Assembly (NCBI GenBank): GCA_030145015.1
Contig: JAQYWI010000018.1
Span: forward strand, 1-47,168
Length of the DNA stretch: 47,168 nucleotides
Reading direction: 5' to 3'
Origin: Desulfobacterales bacterium
GTDB lineage: Bacteria > Desulfobacterota > Desulfobacteria > Desulfobacterales > JAHEIW01
Both the position numbers and the translations under genes were made by a program. Positions 40,605 through 47,168 of the stretch are shown in pieces (positions within the stretch are counted from its first letter, which is position 1; the number at the start of each line of letters is the position of its first letter). The notes beneath the pieces were generated by a model that was given only the letters and a program-made list of their open reading frames with translations, was not told the origin of the DNA and did no database searches.

Positions 40605-41345
40605 ATGTTCCAGGCAGCCAAGCAAACCAAAGTTTTTCAGGATGTCGTCGAGCAAATTCAGGAAGCCATTCTCGATGGCCGGCTGAAGACCGGAGACACC
40701 CTTCCTTCTGAAAGACAGCTGAAGGAAATGTTCAATATCAGTCGCGGAACCCTGCGCGAAGCGCTGCGAGTTCTGGAACAAAAAGGCCTCATCGAAATTA
40801 AACTCGGTGTCGGCGGTGGATCGGTGGTTAAAGATGTGAATGCCGAACAGGTAAGCGAGAGTCTCGGATTGCTGATCCAATCTCAGAAGGTTTCATTGAA
40901 TCATTTAGCAGAATTTCGCGAAGATGTCGAAGGCATCGTGGCCGCCCATGCCGCAAAAAGAATTACAAACGCAGACATCTCACAGCTCAAAAAACTCGTG
41001 GAGGCGGCCCGCAAATGTGTTGATGGCGGCACCTCAAAAAGGGATGCCTTCATCGAAATCGACAAACAGATTCATATGACCCTGGCACGCGTTGCTGAAA
41101 ATCCGATTTATATATCCGTGCTGCACTCGGTTCATGATAACATCCATCGTTACTATGACCAGTTTCTTTCCATGGATGGACCGGAATTGTATGAAAACTA
41201 TCAGGATCTTCACGACCTTGTAGATGCGGTGGAAAAAGGAAAGGCTGACCATGCCCGACGGCTGGCCCGCGACCATGTTCACCGGTTCAATCAGTACATG
41301 CAAAGAAGAGAACGGGAGGAAAAGAAAGTGCCTAAAGTGAGCTAA
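40605..41345 (+). CDS. GntR-family regulator, FadR/FCD subfamily
   Basis: A 246-residue regulator. The winged-helix DNA-binding domain is at residues about 10-75 (LPSERQLKEMFNISRGTLRE, then ALRVLEQKGLIEI), and the FCD ligand-binding domain of helices follows, with likely metal-binding His residues (DKQIHMTLA, VLHSVHDNI and, near the end, ARDHVHRFNQYM). It probably senses a small organic acid and controls the oxidoreductase genes that follow. Its last residues (KKVPKVS) and the stop are encoded by the left arm of the AAGTGCCTAAAGT repeat (41324-41485), so the original C-terminus may have been changed by the repeat. Confidence 0.9.
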   Translation: MFQAAKQTKVFQDVVEQIQEAILDGRLKTGDTLPSERQLKEMFNISRGTLREALRVLEQKGLIEIKLGVGGGSVVKDVNAEQVSESLGLLIQSQKVSLNHLAEFREDVEGIVAAHAAKRITNADISQLKKLVEAARKCVDGGTSKRDAFIEIDKQIHMTLARVAENPIYISVLHSVHDNIHRYYDQFLSMDGPELYENYQDLHDLVDAVEKGKADHARRLARDHVHRFNQYMQRREREEKKVPKVS

Positions 41346-41485
41346 AGTGACTAAAATGCCTAAAGTTATGGTGTCGCTCGCGCAGCGCAGGCGCTTGCGC
41401 CGCGTGACGCTCCATCTTTTTAATAAAATTGACAGAATTCTGTAACTTTAGGCACTTTAGCTCACTTTAGGCACTTTAGGCACTT
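41324..41485. repeat. AAGTGCCTAAAGT inverted repeat, copy 2
   Basis: The left arm (41324-41368) has AAAGTGCCTAAAGTGAGCTA and TGACTAAAATGCCTAAAGTT; the right arm (41441-41485) has the reverse complement, TAACTTTAGGCACTTTAGCT. A GCGCAGCG/CGCTTGCG-rich centre lies between. Copy 1 at 33486-33678 has the same arms and the words GGAGCGCCGCGACACC. It separates the regulator and flavoprotein genes and could cause an attenuating hairpin. Confidence 0.7.
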
Positions 41486-41547
41486 ATAAATAAAGATCTG
41501 ACCTCAAGATCACACAACCCAAAAAATCGAATTCGAAGGCACACCAT

Positions 41548-43668
41548 ATGCCATTAAAACGCATCACCCAGCATCCGATTCTGGAAATTCCCGAATCTAA
41601 AGAAGTCGCGTTTACCTGGAATGGGAAAAAATTGGCCGGATACGAAGGCGAAATGATATCCGCGGCCCTGTTTGCCAACGGCATCCATATTTTCGGGCAC
41701 CATCCCAAAGATAACAGCCCCCAGGGCATGTTTTGCGCCAATGGTCAATGTTCCCAATGCCTGGTCATCGCCGATGGTTTGCCGGTCAAATCGTGTATGA
41801 CCCCCCTGATTGAAGCCATGCAGATTGAAAGTGTTGAGGGCCTGCCCACGCTTCGGGAGGATGATGCTGAACCGCAAATCCAATCTGTGACGATCAAAGA
41901 CGTGGACGTGCTGATCATCGGCGCCGGACCGGCAGGTCTGGCGGCGGCGGTCGAATTGGGCAAGCTCGGTGTTGATACGCTGATCATCGATGATAAAGAC
42001 CGTCCCGGAGGAAAACTGGTCCTGCAAACCCATAAATTTTTCGGCTCGGTTGAAGATTCCTACGCCGGGACCCGGGGATTTGAAATCGCCGCAATTATGC
42101 AAGCGAAGATAGACAAACTGCAGTCCGTTGACATCTGGCTCAATACCACCGCGATCGCTGTTTTTTCAGACAAAATTGTGGGTGTAATTCAAGGCCTAAA
42201 AAGCGCTAAAGGCGTTAGCCCTAAACGCTATAAACAAATAAAGCCCCGAAAGCTGCTGGTGGCCACCGGCGCCAGGGAAAAAATGCTGTCCTTTCCGGGA
42301 AACACCCTGCCGGGAGTTTATGGTGCCGGTGCGTTCCAGACACTGGTAAATCGCGACCTGGTAAAATCCTCTGAAAAAGTGCTCATCGTCGGCGGTGGTA
42401 ATGTGGGCCTGATTGCCGGTTATCACGCCATCCAGGCCGGCATCGAGGTGGTGGCGCTCATCGAAGCCCTGCCGCAGGTGGGCGGTTACAAGGTTCACGC
42501 CGATAAACTCAAGCGACTGGGGGTGCCGATTTTAACCGGTCACACCGTGGTTGCTGCCAGCGGAAATGACAAAGTGGAATCGGTCAGTGTTGCCCGGCTG
42601 GACCCGGATTGGAACATTGTTCCCAAAACACAGAAAACCTTCAAAGTCGATACCGTCCTGATTGCAGTCGGCCTGGCCGAAGTCAACGAATTTTATATAA
42701 AAGCGCAGAAATGGGGGATCGATGTCTTTAGTGCCGGCGACGCTCAGGAAATCGCCGAAGCGTCTGCGGCGATGTTTACCGGAAAGATCGAAGGTTTGAA
42801 AATCGCCCAATCCCTGGGATTGCAGATCAATGAAATTCCCCGCGAGTGGCATCAGAAAGCCATTATTTTGAAGTCCAAACCCGGCCCGATTGTCAGTCGC
42901 AAACAGCCGGTCCGTGAGGAAGGGGTGTTTCCGATTTTTCATTGCTACCAGGAAGTGCCCTGCAATCCCTGCACGTCGGCATGTCCGGTCGGAGCCATTC
43001 GAACCGAGCGGGATCATATCACCGGTTTGCCCTATATAACGGATTTAAATGCCTGTACCGGCTGCGGGAGCTGTGTGGCCGTTTGTCCGGGTCTGTCGAT
43101 GATTCTGGTCGATTACCGTGATGACGCCGAGCATCCATTGGTCACCCTGCCCTATGAAATCTGGCGCGAGGGAGTTGACGTCGGCCGGAAAGTCCCGATT
43201 ACCGATGTGGACGGGGCCATCCTGGGATATTATCCGGTGGAAAAAATATCGACCCGACGAAAATACCCGGGAACGTTGTTGATACAGGTTAAAGTGGACA
43301 AAAAAGTTGCCAAAGCGGCCATGGGTATCTGGGTGCAGGAAAAACAAATCGCGCCCTCCAAAATTTATGAGAAGGAACTGCCCCCTGATGAAGCCATTAT
43401 CTGTCGCTGTGAACGCATAACCGCCGGTGAAATCAAAGCAGCCATCCGCGATGGTGTCCGGGATATCAATCAGCTCAAGGCCTTAACCCGGGTCGGCATG
43501 GGAGCTTGCGGCTCAAAGACCTGCGGACCGATGATCTGGCGAATATTTAAAGAAGAAGGCATTGATCCGGGCACGGTAACGGATCGCGTCGATCGGCCCC
43601 TGTTTGTCGAAGTTCCGATCGGCGTACTGGCCGGGGCACACGGAGAAAATCACGTTGAAAACAAGTGA
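41548..43668 (+). CDS. Fe-S flavoprotein: 2Fe-2S, FAD/NAD, 4Fe-4S and BFD-like domains
   Basis: A 706-residue protein. Residues 1-100 form a 2Fe-2S ferredoxin-like domain (Cys63, Cys68, Cys71, Cys83). FAD motif VLIIGAGPAGLAAAVEL is at 121-137 and a second nucleotide motif, KVLIVGGGNVGLIAGYHA, at 277-294. A dicluster-type 4Fe-4S region has Cys466, Cys472, Cys475, Cys479 and then Cys503, Cys506, Cys509, Cys513. The C-terminal BFD-like domain has Cys619, Cys621, Cys654, Cys659. The order resembles sarcosine oxidase alpha/HcnB and D-hydroxyproline dehydrogenase alpha subunits with a ferredoxin insert. It probably accepts electrons from the DAO-type enzyme next to it. Overlaps the next gene by 14 bp. 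Confidence 0.9.
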   Translation: MPLKRITQHPILEIPESKEVAFTWNGKKLAGYEGEMISAALFANGIHIFGHHPKDNSPQGMFCANGQCSQCLVIADGLPVKSCMTPLIEAMQIESVEGLPTLREDDAEPQIQSVTIKDVDVLIIGAGPAGLAAAVELGKLGVDTLIIDDKDRPGGKLVLQTHKFFGSVEDSYAGTRGFEIAAIMQAKIDKLQSVDIWLNTTAIAVFSDKIVGVIQGLKSAKGVSPKRYKQIKPRKLLVATGAREKMLSFPGNTLPGVYGAGAFQTLVNRDLVKSSEKVLIVGGGNVGLIAGYHAIQAGIEVVALIEALPQVGGYKVHADKLKRLGVPILTGHTVVAASGNDKVESVSVARLDPDWNIVPKTQKTFKVDTVLIAVGLAEVNEFYIKAQKWGIDVFSAGDAQEIAEASAAMFTGKIEGLKIAQSLGLQINEIPREWHQKAIILKSKPGPIVSRKQPVREEGVFPIFHCYQEVPCNPCTSACPVGAIRTERDHITGLPYITDLNACTGCGSCVAVCPGLSMILVDYRDDAEHPLVTLPYEIWREGVDVGRKVPITDVDGAILGYYPVEKISTRRKYPGTLLIQVKVDKKVAKAAMGIWVQEKQIAPSKIYEKELPPDEAIICRCERITAGEIKAAIRDGVRDINQLKALTRVGMGACGSKTCGPMIWRIFKEEGIDPGTVTDRVDRPLFVEVPIGVLAGAHGENHVENK

Positions 43669-44806
43669 TGTTATCATAGTCGGGGCCGGATCGGTGGGCG
43701 TGCCGACGGCCATGGCCTTAGGTGAACTCGGCATCAAAACCCGGGTGATCGACATGCATCCGTCACCGGGCCAGGGGGAAAATAAACACGCTATTGGCGG
43801 CGTTCGCGCGACCCATTCGGATCCGGGAAAAATTCTGATCTGCGGTCGTTCCCTGGAAATTTTCGCAACCTGGCAAGCGCTTAACGGCGATAACATCGAA
43901 TGGCTCAAAGGCGGCTATGCCTTTCCGGTTTACCGCAAAGATGATGAGAAGATGCTAAAAAGGCTGCTGCCCGTTCAAAAAAAATACGCACTGAACATCG
44001 ATTACCGGGACCCGGGAGAAATGCAGCAGCTTATACCCGGACTAAACCCCCGGGGGTTGCGGGGGGGTACTTTTTCAGCGGATGACGGTTCGATCTCTCC
44101 ACTACTGGCCGTAAATGCTTTTTATCGCCGGGCGCTTGATCTGGGTGTGAAATTTCACTTTAAGGAACGCGTCCGCAGAATTCAGGTTGGGGACGGCAGG
44201 GTCATCGGTGTGGAGACCGATAAGGCCCAATACGCGGCTGCGGAGGTCGTTGATGCGGCCGGACCTTTTTCGACAGAGCTGGGCCGGACCGTCGGGGTCG
44301 ACATCCCGGTCATTCCGGACTCCCACGAAGGCGCCATCACCGAACCGGTCAGGCCGTTTTTTAAATGCATGGTGGTAGACATCCGCCCCGGTCCGGGGTC
44401 CAAAAATTTTTATTTTTATCAAAACCTGCACGGTCAGGTGATTTTTTGCATCACCCCCGACCCACCCATAGTTGGAACCGCAAAGGGTGCAACTTCTGTA
44501 TTTCTTCCCCAGGTGTGTGCCCGCATCGTCCACCTCCTTCCCCGATTGAAAAACCTAAGCGTGCGCCGAACCTGGCGCGGTCTTTATCCGATGACCCCGG
44601 ACGGCTCTCCGATTGTGGGTCGCAACCGCCAGGTTAATGGGCTGCTGCACGCTACGGGCATGTGCGGCCAGGGGTTGATGCTGGGGCCGGGTACCGGGGA
44701 GCTGGTCGCTCGGATGATTGCCGATCAAACCAGCGCTGATGATCAATTGGTTTTGGAGGAATTTTCGCCCTATAGAAAATTTGAGCGTCAGGAAGTGCTC
44801 AAGTGA
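43655..44806 (+). CDS. DAO-family FAD-dependent oxidoreductase
   Basis: Starts at TTG 43655, where GGAGAA lies 7 bp upstream, inside the end of the preceding gene; an ATG at 43604 would add 17 residues of a different frame and delay the nucleotide fold. The protein is 383 residues. VIIVGAGSVGVPTAMALGEL is near the N-terminus (about residues 6-25) and GLYPMTPDGSPIVGRNR, with GMCGQGLMLGPGTGELVARM, near the C-terminus: the glycine/D-amino-acid oxidase, sarcosine oxidase beta layout. It would oxidise an amine or imino acid C-N bond to an imine and pass electrons to the coupled Fe-S flavoprotein. Substrate unknown. Confidence 0.88.
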   Translation: MKTSDVIIVGAGSVGVPTAMALGELGIKTRVIDMHPSPGQGENKHAIGGVRATHSDPGKILICGRSLEIFATWQALNGDNIEWLKGGYAFPVYRKDDEKMLKRLLPVQKKYALNIDYRDPGEMQQLIPGLNPRGLRGGTFSADDGSISPLLAVNAFYRRALDLGVKFHFKERVRRIQVGDGRVIGVETDKAQYAAAEVVDAAGPFSTELGRTVGVDIPVIPDSHEGAITEPVRPFFKCMVVDIRPGPGSKNFYFYQNLHGQVIFCITPDPPIVGTAKGATSVFLPQVCARIVHLLPRLKNLSVRRTWRGLYPMTPDGSPIVGRNRQVNGLLHATGMCGQGLMLGPGTGELVARMIADQTSADDQLVLEEFSPYRKFERQEVLK

Positions 44807-44821
44807 GGCGCGCCCCTGTCG

Positions 44822-44910
44822 CTTAAATGGTTAAATGGTCGATTAGTTGAATAGTCAAAAAGGATAATATCCGATAACTAATTGACTATTCAACGATTTA
44901 ACCATTTAAC
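44822..44910. repeat. TTAAATGGTTAAATGG inverted repeat
   Basis: The left arm (44822-44858) has TTAAATGGTTAAATGGTCGA and TTAGTTGAATAGTC; the right arm (44877-44910) reads, on the minus strand, TTAAATGGTTAAATCGTTGA and ATAGTCAATTAG. It lies in the 210-bp gap between the DAO and aldehyde oxidoreductase genes, and would form a stem-loop in the mRNA. Confidence 0.6.
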
Positions 44911-45016
44911 ATAAAATGAAGCTTGATTGAAAATCGACTTAATTGTATATATAAGGTTTTAAATCTTTTAAAGAAGCAAGCAGCCAGTGACCAGTAACCA
45001 ATTAAGGAGTAAAAAG

Positions 45017-47158
45017 ATGCCGAATTATGATTTAAAGGAAGTTAAAGCCCTAAACTACCAAAGACCGGATATTGTTAACGGTTATGCCGATCAGACCCTA
45101 TATTTAAATCTTTCCGATCAGAAGATTGCAATTAAACCGGTGGCTGAAAAAACCAAAAAAACATTTACCGGCGGAAAAGGATATAATCTCTGGCTGCTCT
45201 GGAATGCGGTTCAGCCCTCCACCAGGTGGAATGATCCTGAAAATGCGCTGTGCATCGCTGCCGGTCCCTTAGGCGGCACTCCCATTTATCCGGGTTCGGG
45301 TAAAAGTATTGTTGCCACGCTGTCACCGACAACCGCATCGGTAATAGATTCAAACGTGGGCGGCTATTTCGGCCCGTATCTTAAATTTTCAGGTTTCGAT
45401 GCCCTGGAAATCCAGGGCAAAAGCGCAAAAGAAATCGTTGTTTTTATCGACGGCGTCAATCAAAAAATTCAGATCTATGAAACCAAAGGGCTGCCACAAA
45501 ACGCCTATGAGCTGTCTGCAGTTTTAACCGCACACTTTGCCCAGGGGAAACCCCGCAATATCTCGGTTGTTTCGGCGGGCCCCGGGGCCAAAAACACCTT
45601 AATCGGCTGTCTGAATTTTACCTGGTATGATCCCAAACGCAAACGCGCCCGCTACAAACAGGCCGGCCGGGGAGGCGTCGGGACCGTTTTTGCCGACAAA
45701 GGCTTAAAAGCAATCGTGGCTTGCTGGAATAACGTCACGGCCGAAACCAATAATCCGGCGGATAAAGCCCGCTTGAAAAATGTCGCCAAATTGCATTCGC
45801 GCGAAATTGTTGAACTGGATCCCAAGCAAAACGAAATGTCCAAAATCGGCACCACCCATCTGGTCACCATCATGAATGACCATGACCTGCTTCCCACCCA
45901 TAATTTTCGTTATGGCCGGCACTCCCAGGCCCCCAATTTAGGCCAGGAAGTTTATCGGCGCCTGTTTGATCCGGGTTTTGACGGCTGCTGGATGGGCTGT
46001 ACCGTGGCCTGCTCACACGGAATCAAAGATTTTATTCCGCTGACCGGACCGTTTAAAGGCAAAAAGGTATTTGTGGACGGGCCGGAATATGAAACCATCG
46101 CGGGCTGCGGTTCGAATTTGGGTATATTTGATCCCCATACGGTCGTTGAAATGAATTTTTATTGTGATGCGTACGGCCTGGATACGATATCCGTGGGTAC
46201 CGGCATTGCTTTTGTCATGGAGTGCTTTGAAATGGGCCTGATCAACGCAACCCATACCGGCGGTCTGGCACTTCAATTTGGCAACCGCCTCACGGCCCTG
46301 GAACTGGTGCATCAAATGGCGAATGCAGAGGGTTTCGGCCAGATCGTCGGCCAGGGGGTCCGTAAAATGAAAGCAATTTTTGCGAAAGATTTCGGAGCAG
46401 ATCCGAAGATCATGCAGGACATTGGAATGGAAGCCAAAGGATTGGAGTTTTCAGAATATATGACCAAAGAATCATTAGCCCAGCAGGGCGGCTACGGACT
46501 GGCGCTAAAAGGCCCCCAGCATGATGAGGCCTGGCTGATCTTCATGGATATGGTTCACAATTTTATTCCGACTTTTGATCAGAAAGCCGAGGCGCTGCAT
46601 TGGTTCCCTATGTTTCGAACATGGTTCGGGCTTTGCGGCCTGTGCAAACTGCCCTGGAATGACATCATACCGGAAGACAATAAAGATACCGCTGAACCGG
46701 CCAAGGTGATAAAACACGCCAAATGGTATGCGGATTATTTCAGCGCCATTACCGGCAATGAAGTGGGCCCCGACGATCTGATTAAAATGAGTGAAACCGT
46801 CTATAACTTTCAGCGGATATTTAATCTGCGAATGGGATTTGGCCGCCGCCAGCATGACGCTATCCCTTACCGGGCTGTGGGGCCCGTCACAGAGGATGAA
46901 TACGAATCCCGGGCGGAGCGTTACGATAATCAGCTTGTCAAAACCTACAAGGTGGCTATTGACGGAAAAAGTACCGCCGAAAAAATCGCCACCCTGCGCG
47001 AACACCGCGAAGCGCAGTACGAAAAGTTAAAAGATGCCGTCTATAAACGCAGAGGATGGACATCGGACGGTGTTCCGACCTCGAAAACCGCCAGGCGGCT
47101 CGGGATTGACTTTACGGAAGTGATAGAATTACTCAAAGCAAACGGAGCCAATTCGTGA
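45017..47158 (+). CDS. Aldehyde:ferredoxin oxidoreductase
   Basis: ATG 45017 is chosen because AAGGAG lies 8 bp before it; the longer frame from 44987 would begin in the leader. The 713-residue protein has the tungsten-bis-pterin AOR layout: TGGKGYNLWLLW and GPLGGTPIYPGSGK at the N-terminus, AGRGGVGTVFADKGLKAIV near residues 216-234, Cys324, Cys328 and Cys332 (CWMGCTVAC) and a Cys pair in GLCGLCKLPWND near 540. It oxidises aldehydes to carboxylic acids and reduces ferredoxin. The cysteine spacing C-x3-C-x3-C differs from the usual C-x2-C-x3-C. It is downstream of the amine-oxidase-like pair, which suggests removal of an aldehyde product. Confidence 0.92.
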   Translation: MPNYDLKEVKALNYQRPDIVNGYADQTLYLNLSDQKIAIKPVAEKTKKTFTGGKGYNLWLLWNAVQPSTRWNDPENALCIAAGPLGGTPIYPGSGKSIVATLSPTTASVIDSNVGGYFGPYLKFSGFDALEIQGKSAKEIVVFIDGVNQKIQIYETKGLPQNAYELSAVLTAHFAQGKPRNISVVSAGPGAKNTLIGCLNFTWYDPKRKRARYKQAGRGGVGTVFADKGLKAIVACWNNVTAETNNPADKARLKNVAKLHSREIVELDPKQNEMSKIGTTHLVTIMNDHDLLPTHNFRYGRHSQAPNLGQEVYRRLFDPGFDGCWMGCTVACSHGIKDFIPLTGPFKGKKVFVDGPEYETIAGCGSNLGIFDPHTVVEMNFYCDAYGLDTISVGTGIAFVMECFEMGLINATHTGGLALQFGNRLTALELVHQMANAEGFGQIVGQGVRKMKAIFAKDFGADPKIMQDIGMEAKGLEFSEYMTKESLAQQGGYGLALKGPQHDEAWLIFMDMVHNFIPTFDQKAEALHWFPMFRTWFGLCGLCKLPWNDIIPEDNKDTAEPAKVIKHAKWYADYFSAITGNEVGPDDLIKMSETVYNFQRIFNLRMGFGRRQHDAIPYRAVGPVTEDEYESRAERYDNQLVKTYKVAIDGKSTAEKIATLREHREAQYEKLKDAVYKRRGWTSDGVPTSKTARRLGIDFTEVIELLKANGANS

Positions 47159-47168
47159 TTCAGGTGGC
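47155..47168 (+). CDS. Possible start of the next gene (partial)
   Basis: GTG at 47155-47157 overlaps the stop of the aldehyde oxidoreductase gene (GTGA), and GGAG lies 7 bp upstream. Only four codons (M-I-Q-V) are in the window. In such clusters a small MoaD/ThiS-like protein often follows, but this is too short to identify. Confidence 0.35.

Overview
The window reads as a chromosomal segment of a strictly or facultatively anaerobic bacterium, most likely a Desulfobacterota (deltaproteobacterial, Desulfobacterales-like) lineage. This is an inference from gene content: an oxygen-independent class III ribonucleotide reductase (nrdD/nrdG), a tungsten/molybdenum aldehyde:ferredoxin oxidoreductase, an Fe-S-rich flavoprotein, a large acyl-CoA oxidation cluster, and many short palindromic dispersed repeats between genes. 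No rRNA, tRNA, CRISPR array, prophage or intact transposase was seen.

Layout. 1-12.5 kb, mostly plus strand, is a mosaic of small single genes: the end of a cyclopropane-fatty-acid synthase, a geranylgeranyl-reductase-like flavoprotein, two GNAT acetyltransferases, a transglutaminase-like lipoprotein, an HSDL2-like SDR, a secreted protein of unknown function, two cupins, a carboxymuconolactone-decarboxylase-like protein, two metallo-beta-lactamase-fold hydrolases, a TatD nuclease and a GIY-YIG/DUF123 protein. 12.9-21.7 kb, minus strand, holds a Tat-exported DUF362 protein and an acyl-CoA catabolic cluster: acyl-CoA dehydrogenase, thiolase, a 909-residue four-domain fusion (HMG-CoA-synthase-like, DUF35/OB zinc protein, short-chain 3-hydroxyacyl-CoA dehydrogenase, SCP2) and a hydratase-2/dehydrogenase fusion. 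A long-chain acyl-CoA ligase lies 8 kb away on the same strand. 21.9-29 kb holds an RND efflux pump with its adaptor, divergent from a cytochrome c' gene, then a cytochrome b561-type gene and a secreted dienelactone hydrolase. 31-40 kb is housekeeping: HD hydrolase, diacylglycerol kinase, nrdG, nrdD, ChaN-like lipoprotein, CoA-type Nudix hydrolase and proC. 40.5-47.2 kb, plus strand, is a FadR/GntR-type regulator with a clear operator, followed by an operon-like set: a 2Fe-2S/FAD/4Fe-4S flavoprotein, a DAO-type oxidase and an aldehyde:ferredoxin oxidoreductase.

How the genes work together. The 14-22 kb cluster plus the ligase can be read as one acyl-CoA spiral: activation, dehydrogenation, hydration, 3-hydroxyacyl oxidation and thiolysis. 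Its odd part is the fusion with an HMG-CoA-synthase-like domain in which the catalytic Cys and Glu positions appear substituted, joined to the DUF35 domain that in archaea scaffolds a thiolase/HMG-CoA-synthase complex. The 41.5-47 kb set suggests oxidation of an amine or imino acid to an aldehyde, then to an acid. Readable regulation includes two NrdR-like boxes, one filling the spacer of the nrdD promoter; a TGGTCTAACCA-type operator over the -10 of the GntR-family gene; and one 10-bp motif in both divergent promoters between the efflux pump and cytochrome c'. At least six families of palindromic or dispersed repeats fill the gaps, several with two or more copies here.
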